From Lusitaniella coriacea LEGE 07157 (GTDB taxonomy: Bacteria; Cyanobacteriota; Cyanobacteriia; Cyanobacteriales; Spirulinaceae), in contig NZ_JADEWZ010000042.1 of NCBI RefSeq assembly GCF_015207425.1, positions 1 to 45,613 of the forward strand: a stretch of DNA of 45,613 nt, read 5' to 3'. This document shows, piece after piece, positions 18,218 through 27,432 of this stretch; within the stretch, counting starts at the first letter, position 1, and the number at the start of each line of letters is the position of its first letter. The notes beneath the pieces were generated by a model. The model did not search any database, was not told the DNA's origin, and saw only the letters and a program-made list of their open reading frames with translations. The translations under genes and the position numbers were made by a program.

Positions 18218-18263
18218 GGGAAAACTAAGTACAAAATGATGCACACTTGTCCCCAATCATATG
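18218..18263 (+). promoter_or_regulatory. Conserved 5' leader of TpsA gene 1
   Basis: GGGAAAACTAAG...CACTTGTCC...AT followed by ATG resembles the leader of the second TpsA gene (21330-21372): the GGG(A/C)AAACTAAG and ACTTGTCC/ACTTTGTCC blocks match, at 43 and 40 nt from their start codons. It may carry a promoter or RNA element. Confidence 0.4.
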
Positions 18264-21200
18264 TTCAATCGAAACACGCGATTTCTTCCCGCAACTCTCC
18301 TTCTCGCCCTCGGACTCCTTTCACTTCCCGCTCAAGCCCAAATTACCTCAGACGGAACGACGAACACCTTCGTTATCCCATTTGGTCCTGCCTTCGCTAT
18401 CAATGGCGGGGCAACGTCGGGGACTAACCTCTTCCACAGCTTCTCTGAGTTCTCCGTTCCCACGGGCAGAACTGCCTTGTTCAACAACAACGCTAACATC
18501 GCCAATATTTTTGCTCGCGTCACAGGAAGCAATCTTTCTAATATTGACGGCATTCTTGCCACCCAAAACCCGACCAACCTCTTCCTGCTCAACCCCAAGG
18601 GCATTATTTTCGGGCCCAACGCGACCCTTGCCATCGGCGGTTCCTTTTTCGCCAGCACTGCTGAGAGTATTGTTTTTAAGGATGGGATAGAATTCAGCGC
18701 CGCGCAACCCAACAGCGCTCTCCTCAGCGTCAATGTCCCCCTTGGCTTGCAGATGGGTTCCAATCCCGGAACAATCGTCAATCAATCCCAAACTGTCTTT
18801 ATGGGTCAAACCGTAGGACTGGCAACCATCGCCCCCCAAACGACCATTGGCTTAGTGGGAGGAGAAGTCAATTTAACGGGAGGCGGCATCACATCTGTTG
18901 GGGGAAGAATTGAAATTGGAGCAATCGGAAGTAACGGTTTTGTGGGATTGGTTCCTGACGCGATGGGATACCGTTTGAACTACGACAGCACGAACGCCTT
19001 TGCCAATATCAATCTTTCTCAACGCGCCTTCCTCAATTCCCTAAGCGGCAGTGACATTCGACTTCGAGGAGATATCGTCCACCTCGCAGAAAACTCGCAA
19101 ATTATCGCCGCCACAAACAATGCCCTCAATGGGGGAAATATTGACCTTATTGCCCGACAAATCAAAGTGGATGGGGGCGCAAGCACCTTAACCGCCACAA
19201 CCGCAAGTGGAACGGCAGGCAGAACCACCCTTCGAGCCTCAGAATCCATCGAAATTAAGGGGTTGGGATATGCAAAATTGCTGGAAGCAAACCTCAGAAC
19301 ATTGGGGGGCGATGTCGGGTTTCAAAATCTAGAATCGGAAATTGCGACCTTCACCACCGGTAGCGGTAATGCTGGAGCCATAATCATAGAAACCGCATCC
19401 CTAAGTATTAAGGAGGGCATTAGAGTGATTGCGGGAGCAATCGCTAGCGGTTCGAATCAACCCATTACTATCTCAGCTTCCGAGGGATTTGAGCTTGTGG
19501 GTTCATCGGTCAGTAATAATACGGGGATTGGGTCTACGGGCAACGGAAACAATATTGTTATCAACACGCCTCAACTCTCCGTCCGGAATGGAGGGTTTAT
19601 TAATACCTCCTCTTTTGGTTCCGGTGCGGGAGGCGGTGTTGCCATCAATGCCATCGATATTGAGCTAGTTGACGAGCGTCCGAACATTCCTCCTGTGGGA
19701 CTAATTGCCCTCACAACGATCGGTTCTTCCGCTTTTGGGGCGGGTTCGTCGGGGGATACTCGCATTACCACTGAAACCTTGCGCATTCGCGGCGGGGCAG
19801 CCGTTTTTGCGGGGAGTCTGGCTCAGGAGAATTTGAATCCCGGCCCTAGCGGTAACATCATCATCAATGCCTCAAAGTTAGTTGAGGTTGCAGGAATCTC
19901 GGCGGGAGGAGTTATTAGTAGCACTATCAGTACGACAAGTTATTCTAATTCTTCGGCGGGAGACATTTCCATTACAACCGGAGAACTCATCTTGCGCGAT
20001 AGCGGGGAAATTAAATCCGAAACCTGGGGAACGGCGGGGGGTGGCAACCTCTCTATCCAAGCTTCTGAAAAGATAGACATAAGCGGTGCTGTTTTTTCTC
20101 CGACAACCCAGAAACTCGAACGGAGCAATATTAGCGTGTCGGCTGAATTTCCCGGTTTAGATTTAGGGATATTAACGCCTTCAAGAAATGTGAGTATTCC
20201 ATCAACGGGCAATGCTGGCTCTTTGAGCATTACAACATCTAATCTGTCTGTGCGCGATCGCGGTCGAGTCGCCGTCAGCAGCGAAACCGCTGGCAATGCA
20301 GGCAGTCTTAACCTTGCAGTTGACACTCTTCGCTTAGAACAAGATGGGGCAATTACAGGAGCAACGGCGGGAGGCGATGGCGGTCAACTTTCCGTTCAAG
20401 CTCAAAATGGGATTATTTTGCGCGATCGCAGTGCGATTACTTCTAGTGCCAGTCCCACCGCTATGGGTCGCAGTGGCGATATTCGATTGAGTGCGGGCTT
20501 TTTAGAGCTAACAGATTCTCAAATCGCAGCAAATAATCTTTCTTCTGGCGGTCAAGGTGGCAGCATTGATATTACGACTCGCAACAATTTAAAATTGACC
20601 CGCAGTGGCATCACTTCCACCACCGCTAGCGGGAACGGAGGAGATCTTAACCTCCAATTAGGCAGAATTCTTTTGATGCGAGACAACAGCCTGATCTCCA
20701 CCACCGCAGGACAAGCAGGTGCAGGGGGCAACGGCGGAAATATCAATATTGCAGCACCTTTTATTGTGGGCGTTCCCAACGAAAATAGCGACATCACCGC
20801 TAACGCTTTTACAGGCAATGGCGGCAATATTCAAATTACGACTCAAGGGATTTTTGGCTTGGAGTTTCGCCCGCAATTAACCCCCCAAAGCGATATTACT
20901 GCCAGTTCTCAGCTCGGCGTGAATGGAACGGTGACGATCGATCGTTTGAATGTAGACCCTGCTCAAGGACTCACTGAGTTATCTGTCAATCTTACCGATG
21001 CGCGCGATCGCGTCGCCTCAAATTGTGCGGCAATTGGAGAGAGTCGCTTTGTCGTTACCGGACGGGGAGGACTCCCTACCAACCCCAATAGGCGGCTTCA
21101 GAGCGATCGCGCCTGGGTGGATATGCGAAATTTATCGGAGTTTCGAGAAGAGACGACAACAGTCGGACAACAGGTCAATGCGCCCATAACCGAAGCCAAC

Positions 21201-21311
21201 AGTTGGCGCGTCAACGAAGAGGGAAATGTGGAATTAGTTGCTGTCATTCCCCACGCAGAACCTCAAACCCCTAACACTAACTGTGCCGGAACGAGCCCCA
21301 AAACTCCCTGA
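18261..21311 (+). CDS. TpsA-like exoprotein with filamentous-haemagglutinin N-terminal domain (1)
   Basis: 1016 residues. Signal peptide with cleavage predicted after AQA (26). TPS secretion domain 28-250: DGTTNTFV, NLFHSFSEFSVP, NIANIFARVTG, and NLFLLNPKGIIFGPNATL, which holds the NPxGI motif. The rest is Gly/Asn/Ser-rich parallel beta-helix repeats (GNGGNI, ITTSNLSV, LRDRG). The C-terminus ends with the cyanobacterial tail GRGGLPTNPNRRLQSDRAW and VNEEGNVELVA. It would need a TpsB outer-membrane pore, not found in the window. Function (adhesion, matrix, competition) cannot be told. Confidence 0.88.
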   Translation: MFNRNTRFLPATLLLALGLLSLPAQAQITSDGTTNTFVIPFGPAFAINGGATSGTNLFHSFSEFSVPTGRTALFNNNANIANIFARVTGSNLSNIDGILATQNPTNLFLLNPKGIIFGPNATLAIGGSFFASTAESIVFKDGIEFSAAQPNSALLSVNVPLGLQMGSNPGTIVNQSQTVFMGQTVGLATIAPQTTIGLVGGEVNLTGGGITSVGGRIEIGAIGSNGFVGLVPDAMGYRLNYDSTNAFANINLSQRAFLNSLSGSDIRLRGDIVHLAENSQIIAATNNALNGGNIDLIARQIKVDGGASTLTATTASGTAGRTTLRASESIEIKGLGYAKLLEANLRTLGGDVGFQNLESEIATFTTGSGNAGAIIIETASLSIKEGIRVIAGAIASGSNQPITISASEGFELVGSSVSNNTGIGSTGNGNNIVINTPQLSVRNGGFINTSSFGSGAGGGVAINAIDIELVDERPNIPPVGLIALTTIGSSAFGAGSSGDTRITTETLRIRGGAAVFAGSLAQENLNPGPSGNIIINASKLVEVAGISAGGVISSTISTTSYSNSSAGDISITTGELILRDSGEIKSETWGTAGGGNLSIQASEKIDISGAVFSPTTQKLERSNISVSAEFPGLDLGILTPSRNVSIPSTGNAGSLSITTSNLSVRDRGRVAVSSETAGNAGSLNLAVDTLRLEQDGAITGATAGGDGGQLSVQAQNGIILRDRSAITSSASPTAMGRSGDIRLSAGFLELTDSQIAANNLSSGGQGGSIDITTRNNLKLTRSGITSTTASGNGGDLNLQLGRILLMRDNSLISTTAGQAGAGGNGGNINIAAPFIVGVPNENSDITANAFTGNGGNIQITTQGIFGLEFRPQLTPQSDITASSQLGVNGTVTIDRLNVDPAQGLTELSVNLTDARDRVASNCAAIGESRFVVTGRGGLPTNPNRRLQSDRAWVDMRNLSEFREETTTVGQQVNAPITEANSWRVNEEGNVELVAVIPHAEPQTPNTNCAGTSPKTP

Positions 21312-21329
21312 TGTTTCTACAAAAATAAT

Positions 21330-21372
21330 GGGCAAACTAAGCATAAGAGATTACACTTTGTCCATTATTATG
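21330..21372 (+). promoter_or_regulatory. Conserved 5' leader of TpsA gene 2
   Basis: Second copy of the leader seen before the first TpsA gene. It lies entirely in the 58-nt gap after the first gene's stop, so the duplication included the region upstream of the start codon and each copy could be controlled alike. Confidence 0.4.
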
Positions 21373-23862
21373 TCGAATCAGCTTGCGCGACTTTTCCCCT
21401 CCACTCTCCTTCTTACCCTCGGACTTCTTCCCTTCTCTGCTCAAGCCCAAACCAGTGCTGATGGAACCGTTGGTACCGTCGTCACCTCCACAGGAACTCC
21501 CTTCACCATTACTGGAGGCACGACATCGGGAAGCAACCTCTTCCATAGTTTCTCCCAATTCTCCGTCCCCGCAGGCGGCGAAGCCTTCTTCAACAACAAC
21601 CCCAACATCGCTAACATCTTCAGCCGCGTCACCGGAGGTAGCACGTCCAACATCGACGGACTCATTCGCGCCAACGGCACGGCTAACCTCTTCCTCCTCA
21701 ACCCTAATGGGATTCTTTTCGGTGCCAACGCCTCCTTAAAAATTGGCGGTTCTTTCCTGGCGACAACAGCAGAAAGCATTATTTTTAAAGACGGTATAGA
21801 ATTTAGCGCCAATAATTCCCAAACCTCTCCCTTGCTCAGTGTTAACATTCCTGTAGGCTTGCAATTTGGGACAAATCCCGGCGATATTCAAGCAATAGGA
21901 ACCGGACAAAAAATCATTACCAGCCAAGACCCACGCATCGACCCCCTCTCCATTGCACCATTAGTTAGAACCCCTGCCCTCGCAAACTTAGAAGTTGCTC
22001 CCGGAAGAACCCTCGCCTTAGTTGGGGGCAATATTAACCTACAAGGAAGCGCTTTAAGAGCCAATAACGGTCGGGTCGAACTGGGAGGCGTTGGTTCTGG
22101 ATTTGTGGGGTTACAGCCCATTCCATTCGGTTGGAGACTAGACTACGCGGGCGTATCCAACTTCCAAGATATAACCCTTGCCGCGCAATCCGCCGTTGAT
22201 GCGAGCGGTTTCACCAGTGGTGGCATTCAACTTGCAGGACGGCAAATTCAACTCAGCGATTCTTCCATTGTCTTAATGCAAATATTTGGCGATGCTCCTA
22301 CGGCAAATCTTCAGCTAACCGCAACAGAACTCATTGATATTAGTGGCAGCGCACCCAATTCGTTACTTCCCAGCACTCTCGGTATGGAAAATCTAGGTGC
22401 GGGTAGAATGGGCGATTTAATCATTACTGCATCGGATTTAGTACTGCGGGAAGGAGGGGGAATCGGCATCACTCACGCAGGCAGCAATCGAGGAAGCAAT
22501 GTTAATGTGGAGATTGCCAATTCGATCCTTCTGAGTGGGGAGTCTCCTTTCAATCCCTTTGAATATAGCAGTTTTGGCGTTACCAACCTCGGTTCGGGCG
22601 ATGGTGGAGATGTCAATGTTACCACTCGTAACTTAACTTTGGAAAATGGAGCCGCGATCGGTTCGATAACGATTTTGGGTACGGGATCTGGCGGCGATGT
22701 TATTGTCAATGCAACGGAGTCCATACGTCTTCGGGAAAGAGGAACAAGTATAGACAGTACGATTAATTCATCTACGTTGGGCGCAGGAGATGCCGGTCGT
22801 ATTTTTATCAATACCGCGAAATTAGTTATCGAGGAACGGGCAAGTATTGGTACGTCTTCCATCGCTAGCGGTAGCGCAGGCGAGATTGCGATTAATGCTT
22901 CCGAGTCGGTACGAATTTCTAGGTCTGATGGATTGAGTGCGATTACGTCGGCAGTAAACGCGGGAGCTAATCTTCAAAGGCTTAAAGCTATTTTGGGCTT
23001 ACCCGACGTTCCAAGTGGTAACGGGGGAACGATTAGAATTGCTACGCCTTACCTCAGTGTCAGCGGTTTGACCAGTATTTCTGCGGGCAATGATGGGACG
23101 GGAAGGGCTGGAGATTTGGAAATCTATGCTGGTTCAATTTCCCTGAACGACCGGGCTTCGCTCACCGCAGCATCGTTTTCTGGGGAAGGCGGCAATATTG
23201 TTTTACGAGTCTCTGACTTACTACTACTCCGCAATGGTAGTGGAATTTCAGCCACGGCACGGGGAAGGGGAACGGGAAATGGCGGAAATCTGGATATCGA
23301 GGCAAAATTTGTTGTTGGGGTTCCAGGGGAAAATAGCGATATTACGGCGAATGCATTTGCGGGGAATGGGGGAAATATCCAAATTACGACCCAAGGGATT
23401 TTTGGCTTGAAGTTTCGCCCTCAACTCACACCCTTGAGCGATATTACAGCTAGCTCGCAATTGGGGGTCAATGGCAAGGTTGTTGTTAACCAATTAAATA
23501 CCGATCCCAGTAGCGGGTTGACGGAACTGGCGACGGGGCTAACCGATCCCTCAGATCAAGTGCAGAGTGGCTGTTCGGCGAGTCAGGGAGGACAGTTTGT
23601 GGTGACGGGACGGGGGGGACTGCCCCCCAATCCTAACGCACGGCTGCAAAACGATCGCGCGTGGTCGGATATTCGAGATTTATCGGAATTTCGGGGAGAG
23701 GGGACAGAAGTTGAAGGACAAAGAGCGGAAAGTATTAATATACAAGGCTTTGAAGCAAACAGTTGGCGCATGAATGAACAGGGAAATGTGGAATTGGTTG
23801 CAGTCAATCCTCAATTCCAACCTCGCGAGCAATCCTTACAATGTGACGGTAAGCCACTCTAG
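21370..23862 (+). CDS. TpsA-like exoprotein with filamentous-haemagglutinin N-terminal domain (2)
   Basis: 830 residues from ATG 21370, where a signal peptide begins (cleavage after AQA, 26). An upstream in-frame start at 21238 lies inside the previous gene and adds no plausible signal. TPS domain as in the neighbour: NLFHSFSQFSVP, NIANIFSRVTGG, NLFLLNPNGILFGANASL (canonical NPNGI). Beta-helix repeats follow, then the tail GRGGLPPNPNARLQNDRAW and MNEQGNVELVA. The last 150 or so residues are much closer to paralogue 1 than the middle. Its TAG stop overlaps the stop of the convergent minus-strand gene (shared CTAG). Confidence 0.88.
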   Translation: MSNQLARLFPSTLLLTLGLLPFSAQAQTSADGTVGTVVTSTGTPFTITGGTTSGSNLFHSFSQFSVPAGGEAFFNNNPNIANIFSRVTGGSTSNIDGLIRANGTANLFLLNPNGILFGANASLKIGGSFLATTAESIIFKDGIEFSANNSQTSPLLSVNIPVGLQFGTNPGDIQAIGTGQKIITSQDPRIDPLSIAPLVRTPALANLEVAPGRTLALVGGNINLQGSALRANNGRVELGGVGSGFVGLQPIPFGWRLDYAGVSNFQDITLAAQSAVDASGFTSGGIQLAGRQIQLSDSSIVLMQIFGDAPTANLQLTATELIDISGSAPNSLLPSTLGMENLGAGRMGDLIITASDLVLREGGGIGITHAGSNRGSNVNVEIANSILLSGESPFNPFEYSSFGVTNLGSGDGGDVNVTTRNLTLENGAAIGSITILGTGSGGDVIVNATESIRLRERGTSIDSTINSSTLGAGDAGRIFINTAKLVIEERASIGTSSIASGSAGEIAINASESVRISRSDGLSAITSAVNAGANLQRLKAILGLPDVPSGNGGTIRIATPYLSVSGLTSISAGNDGTGRAGDLEIYAGSISLNDRASLTAASFSGEGGNIVLRVSDLLLLRNGSGISATARGRGTGNGGNLDIEAKFVVGVPGENSDITANAFAGNGGNIQITTQGIFGLKFRPQLTPLSDITASSQLGVNGKVVVNQLNTDPSSGLTELATGLTDPSDQVQSGCSASQGGQFVVTGRGGLPPNPNARLQNDRAWSDIRDLSEFRGEGTEVEGQRAESINIQGFEANSWRMNEQGNVELVAVNPQFQPREQSLQCDGKPL

Positions 23863-25454
23863 CAAGGTGATTTTGTCCAAACTGTAAGTAACTGCTGTGC
23901 CACGTCGCAGGGATTTTGCATAACGCGCACTTGTTTGAGTTTGCCACTGGAATTGAATTGGAATTCTTCGGTTCCGGCAAATTGCACGGGAATATTTTTG
24001 TGGGTTGCACGGATTGACCAGTCGATTTGCGCTTGTCCCCGTTCAGGATCGAGTTTAGTTTTTGTCGCTTGGAGATCGACGCTTTCAAAGACTTTAAGAA
24101 ATCCCCGAAAGAAAATGCGCAGTCCCCGATTCCCTCGAAAGGGTCGGCTGCCGATGGGGTCTTCAATCCAACCATCGGGGCTAAAAAGATCGAGCCAACG
24201 ATCTAGATCGCGATCGCGGATCGCTTGAAAATATCGATCGATCTGTTGCTCCATTAGGTTCGCAGCAAGGGGCAATCTTTCCCCATTATTGCTTTTATTC
24301 TCCTCAATTCGTTCAAAAGAACTAATCATTGTCCCCGCCACTTCGCCATACTCAAAATTCGCCACGACAACGTGTTGATAGCGAATCCGATCCAATTGAG
24401 AATAAAAGGGTTCCACAAAGCGTTTGGTCAGATTTTGTACCTCAAACCCCAAAGAACCCAGGCTTTCAGTCCCTAACACTTGCGCCGCGAGCTTATAGTG
24501 ATAGAAAAAGAAACTACTCAACCGGGTTTCGAGAGAGGCTAAGGCTTGCAGGTAGTGGTGAATGCCTTTGTGGGTTTCGGGGTGTCGATAGAGATCGAGC
24601 CAACGACAGTCCCGCTTCTGTAAATACCCTTCAACGGGTTCTAGGAGACGTTGAGCGCATCCGACCAATTCAAAGACTTGAGCAGATTGCGCGCCGCTCG
24701 CGTCCCGCAATCGAACGCGCAGGGGATGGTAATCGGACAATACCATTGTTTCGAGCAGGAGAACGTGACCTGAGAGATAATCGAGAATCGATCGCGCGCG
24801 ATCGATCCAACCTGTTGCTATTGACCATTGTCCCTGTTGCGCCGCGCGATCGCCCCGCCTCAACCCCCCAATCGCCAAAAAGAGCCAACACTCGGTCATT
24901 TGATGGACGGTGGCAAACAAGCCATCCTCAGCGTTAAAATCCCGTTTATGAAAGAAGGTTGCAATGGCTTGCGGTTGAATCCAAGCATCGTAGGGAATAA
25001 AAAGTTTTGCCTCAAAACCATCACAATTTCGCAACGCATTTATGTGGGGTTCCAATCCCACTGCAAAGGGCAAATCATCAAAAATTATCCTGTGAAAATG
25101 CGACCATCGCTCGATTCCTTGGCGATAAGTCGAATCTAAACAGACGAGTTCTTTGAGATTCGTTTGCACCGATGGCGTGTCCGACAAAACTCCATCTGGG
25201 GGAAGATTGGGATGCAACCATTCACCGAGCAAATCGATTTGCTGGCGACACCCCATTGATATGCGTTCGATTCGTTCCGAACGTCGCGCCGTCACGCGCG
25301 TATCTTGGGAAGTTTGATGAATGAGTAAAAAGGATAGTTCGAGGCTGGTGAGGGCAACTCTTAGGGGGAGTTCGTTTGACCAATGGGTTTGCAGTTGCCA
25401 AAATTTTTTGAGCCGATCTAAGGAAATGTACAATTCATAGGGTCTTGTATTCAT
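23859..25454 (-). CDS. Tryptophan 2,3-dioxygenase-like domain fused to a SnoaL/NTF2-like domain
   Basis: 531 residues, cytosolic. Residues 175-345 follow the order of heme-dependent tryptophan dioxygenases: VHQMTECW (H184, the distal/active-site His in THQxxELW), ETMVLSDYHPLRVRLRDASGAQS (R246; SG 253-254, as in DFxxFRxxLxPASGFQS), and LETRLSSFFFYHYKLAAQVLG, where H319 aligns with the heme-ligand His. The Trp-binding GTGGSS loop is replaced by GTESLGSLG. Residues 400-520 (QQIDRYFQAIRDRDLDRWLDLFSPDGWIEDPIG) are SnoaL-like. So it is probably a heme aromatic oxygenase with a non-Trp substrate, or a non-catalytic relative. Assignment is by motif reading alone. Confidence 0.65.
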   Translation of the reverse strand: MNTRPYELYISLDRLKKFWQLQTHWSNELPLRVALTSLELSFLLIHQTSQDTRVTARRSERIERISMGCRQQIDLLGEWLHPNLPPDGVLSDTPSVQTNLKELVCLDSTYRQGIERWSHFHRIIFDDLPFAVGLEPHINALRNCDGFEAKLFIPYDAWIQPQAIATFFHKRDFNAEDGLFATVHQMTECWLFLAIGGLRRGDRAAQQGQWSIATGWIDRARSILDYLSGHVLLLETMVLSDYHPLRVRLRDASGAQSAQVFELVGCAQRLLEPVEGYLQKRDCRWLDLYRHPETHKGIHHYLQALASLETRLSSFFFYHYKLAAQVLGTESLGSLGFEVQNLTKRFVEPFYSQLDRIRYQHVVVANFEYGEVAGTMISSFERIEENKSNNGERLPLAANLMEQQIDRYFQAIRDRDLDRWLDLFSPDGWIEDPIGSRPFRGNRGLRIFFRGFLKVFESVDLQATKTKLDPERGQAQIDWSIRATHKNIPVQFAGTEEFQFNSSGKLKQVRVMQNPCDVAQQLLTVWTKSPC

Positions 25455-25539
25455 CGGATTTTCCCATCACTCAGAGAGACAATTTGCAGACAAACAAGGC
25501 TTGGCAGTATGCACTCTGGTTGTTGGGATTTAAGGCGAA

Positions 25540-26139
25540 TTATGAGGGAACGGTACAGTTTGCGCGATCGATATCAATTGCAACATCTACCGTATCGCCG
25601 AGAATTTGCCCGTCATCTAATGTCCACTCAAAATAGACTTCATAATTGCCTGGGGGAATGTGGAAGTGTTCTGTTTTGAGCGTCACTTGGTTATTCACAT
25701 CGGGTACGATCGCGTCCGGAAAGAAAAGATGGTCTTGAATTCCGGGAATTTCCAGGAGATTGGTTCCCGCTTCGATGGTTTGTCCGTTGAGTTCGATCGC
25801 GCGATCGAAGCGCAAGACCGATTCTCCTAAAATCGAGTTATTGAGTCGCTTGTAAGGATACGGCTCGCTAACAGTAGCGGAATTGCCGAACCAAGACCGA
25901 TTTTTGCTCTGATGGGAAGCGGGGATTTTGTCGTAGCGCACCCGAACTCTAAAGGTCGCTTGACCGCGTAGGGAATCGCTGTCGAACAGATGGGTGTATT
26001 TGCCTTCTTGTTTGCAATCAAGGGGTTGCACGTCAACCCCTGTCATCCTCACGCTATCTTGAGTCTGTTGGATGGGGATAGCTTGATGAAACGCGATCGC
26101 GCTGCCAGATAAGAGACACGCAATAATGGGAATACGCAT
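25540..26139 (-). CDS. Small secreted protein of unknown function
   Basis: 199 residues from ATG 26139, giving MRIPIIACLLSGSAIA as a short signal peptide. An in-frame ATG at 26220 would add 27 basic residues that bury the signal, so I prefer the shorter form. The mature part has a beta-sandwich feel: ATFRVRVRYDKIP, ESVLRFDRAIELNGQTIEAGTNLLEIPG, FHIPPGNYEVYFEWTLDDGQ. Two Cys (DCKQEG and ANCTVPS) near the two ends may pair. I do not recognise a family. It is upstream of, and co-directional with, the TDO-like gene. Confidence 0.6.
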   Translation of the reverse strand: MRIPIIACLLSGSAIAFHQAIPIQQTQDSVRMTGVDVQPLDCKQEGKYTHLFDSDSLRGQATFRVRVRYDKIPASHQSKNRSWFGNSATVSEPYPYKRLNNSILGESVLRFDRAIELNGQTIEAGTNLLEIPGIQDHLFFPDAIVPDVNNQVTLKTEHFHIPPGNYEVYFEWTLDDGQILGDTVDVAIDIDRANCTVPS

Positions 26140-26609
26140 TGTTGTAGCAGGATTAGAATTCTTATTTCTTCTGACGAGATTGGGATGTTTTTGTGTCTTT
26201 TTACAGAGTTTATTTGACATCTTTTCTCATTTTCCTGCTGCCAGAGTGTTTCAGCCAATTTCAAGAAATCTGACCCAAACCTTCCGGTCGCTAGCGTTTC
26301 GTTTTAAATCTCAAATGGCTTCTATAAAGCTTATTCCCAAAGCAAAGATCGAATGCTCGTGTAAAACGGGTTACAGCAGGTGCAAAAGCGAGACGGGGGA
26401 ATCTCTATCAAGTTGCCACCTAACCCAACTTCGCCGATCGCTAACTACACCTACACCTCATCTTGCCAAAACCAAATATGGCGGTTACGGTGGAAAAAAG
26501 GACAATTACTTCTTGGAACTAAAAGGTTTTCCACTCAGTCAAAGCAAGAATAGCAACGATTCTAAGAGTTGATTTTTTCGGGTTTTGCTGAGCCAGGTTT
26601 TATATCATT
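26140..26609. other. 470-nt divergent spacer
   Basis: Lies between the secreted-protein gene (minus) and the first DUF928 gene (plus), so it should hold both promoters; I cannot place them with confidence. It contains the repeat at 26368-26429 and a nearby GGCGGTTACGGTGG (from 26478) that echoes the repeat ends. An open frame across it has no coding character. Confidence 0.5.
26368..26429. repeat. MITE-like repeat, second copy
   Basis: GGGTTAC at 26368 and TAACCCAA near 26421 form short inverted ends. The interior ATCTCTATCAAGTTGCCACC matches the copy at 5618-5681 (ATATCTATCGAATTGCCACC). By eye about 70 percent identity over 61 positions with one gap. Confidence 0.55.
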
Positions 26610-27356
26610 ATGAATTTTCACTCTTCTTTCCAATCGTTAGCCGCGATCGCGGGATTTATCCTGCCGATTTTCTCAACCTCAGTAAGTCTACAGCCCCAAG
26701 CTGTTGCTCAAACGCAATCCCCACCGCAAGTGAGCGTCAACTTTCCCCAATCCGGTAGTGCTGGAAGTACGCCCAGTCGAACCGCAGGCGGGGGCGTTCG
26801 CGGTAGTGGTTCTTCTTGCGTTGCTAAGGGAAAAAATGCCGTCCCCTTAACGGTTTTAATGCCGACAAGCAATGTGGGGAAGACTTTCCAAAGCGATCCA
26901 AAACTCTTTGTTTCTATCCCCAAAACAACCGCAATCGTTGCAGAAGTGGCAATCCTTGACGAAGATTTCAATGAGATTTACGTTGAAAGCGGTTTTCCAC
27001 TCCCCGAACAACTCGCCCAAAACCCTGGTATCGCTCAGTTCGATCTAAAGGGTGCAAATCTACAACCCAACCAGACCTATACTTGGACATTTGCCCTCAT
27101 TTGCGATTCGCGCGATCGCAGTCGAGACATTCTCGTTGAAGGTCAATTCCAGCGTCTCGAATTAGATTCAGAGTCAAAAGCTGAGATCGGTCAAAAAACG
27201 ACCCTCGAACAAGCCAAATTCTATGCCAGCCAAGGCGTTTGGATTGAAACCATCGATCTGCTGTCCGCTCTTCGCCAATCTCATCCGGAAGAATGGAACG
27301 AGCTGCTCAATTCAGTTGGATTAGAGGAATTGACACCAATGCCTTTTGTCGAGTAG
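26610..27356 (+). CDS. DUF928 domain protein (1)
   Basis: 248 residues. N-terminal hydrophobic segment (about 8-34) is a probable signal peptide. The DUF928 pattern follows: SRTAGGGVRGSGSSCVAKGKNAVPLTVLMP, FVSIPKTTAIVAEVAILDED, IAQFDLKGANLQPNQTYTWTFALICD, and the helical end FYASQGVWIETIDLLSALRQSHPEEWNELLNSVGL. The family is cyanobacterial, secreted and of unknown function; genes often sit near CHASE2, CHAT/TPR and TPS exoproteins, as here. Two Cys (C70 and C165 approx.) could bridge. It is a tandem paralogue of the next gene. Confidence 0.85.
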   Translation: MNFHSSFQSLAAIAGFILPIFSTSVSLQPQAVAQTQSPPQVSVNFPQSGSAGSTPSRTAGGGVRGSGSSCVAKGKNAVPLTVLMPTSNVGKTFQSDPKLFVSIPKTTAIVAEVAILDEDFNEIYVESGFPLPEQLAQNPGIAQFDLKGANLQPNQTYTWTFALICDSRDRSRDILVEGQFQRLELDSESKAEIGQKTTLEQAKFYASQGVWIETIDLLSALRQSHPEEWNELLNSVGLEELTPMPFVE

Positions 27357-27432
27357 CGACGCGATCGCGAAAACAATAGGGCAAGATATGTTCATGGGTT
27401 ACTCATCATCGCTAACAAGGAAGATTTCTGTC

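Noticed and set aside
19940-20326. Long minus-strand frames inside the TpsA genes
   Set aside because: Shadows caused by the biased Gly/Ser/Asn codons of the exoproteins.
21238-21369. Earlier start for the second TpsA gene
   Set aside because: It lies inside the first TpsA gene; the signal peptide begins at ATG 21370.
23859-23880. Shared terminator between convergent TpsA-2 and TDO-like genes
   Set aside because: The stops overlap, and no hairpin with T-run lies at the junction.
26126-26572. 148-residue plus-strand frame in the divergent spacer
   Set aside because: Runs antisense over the start of the secreted-protein gene and through a repeat; no coding signature.
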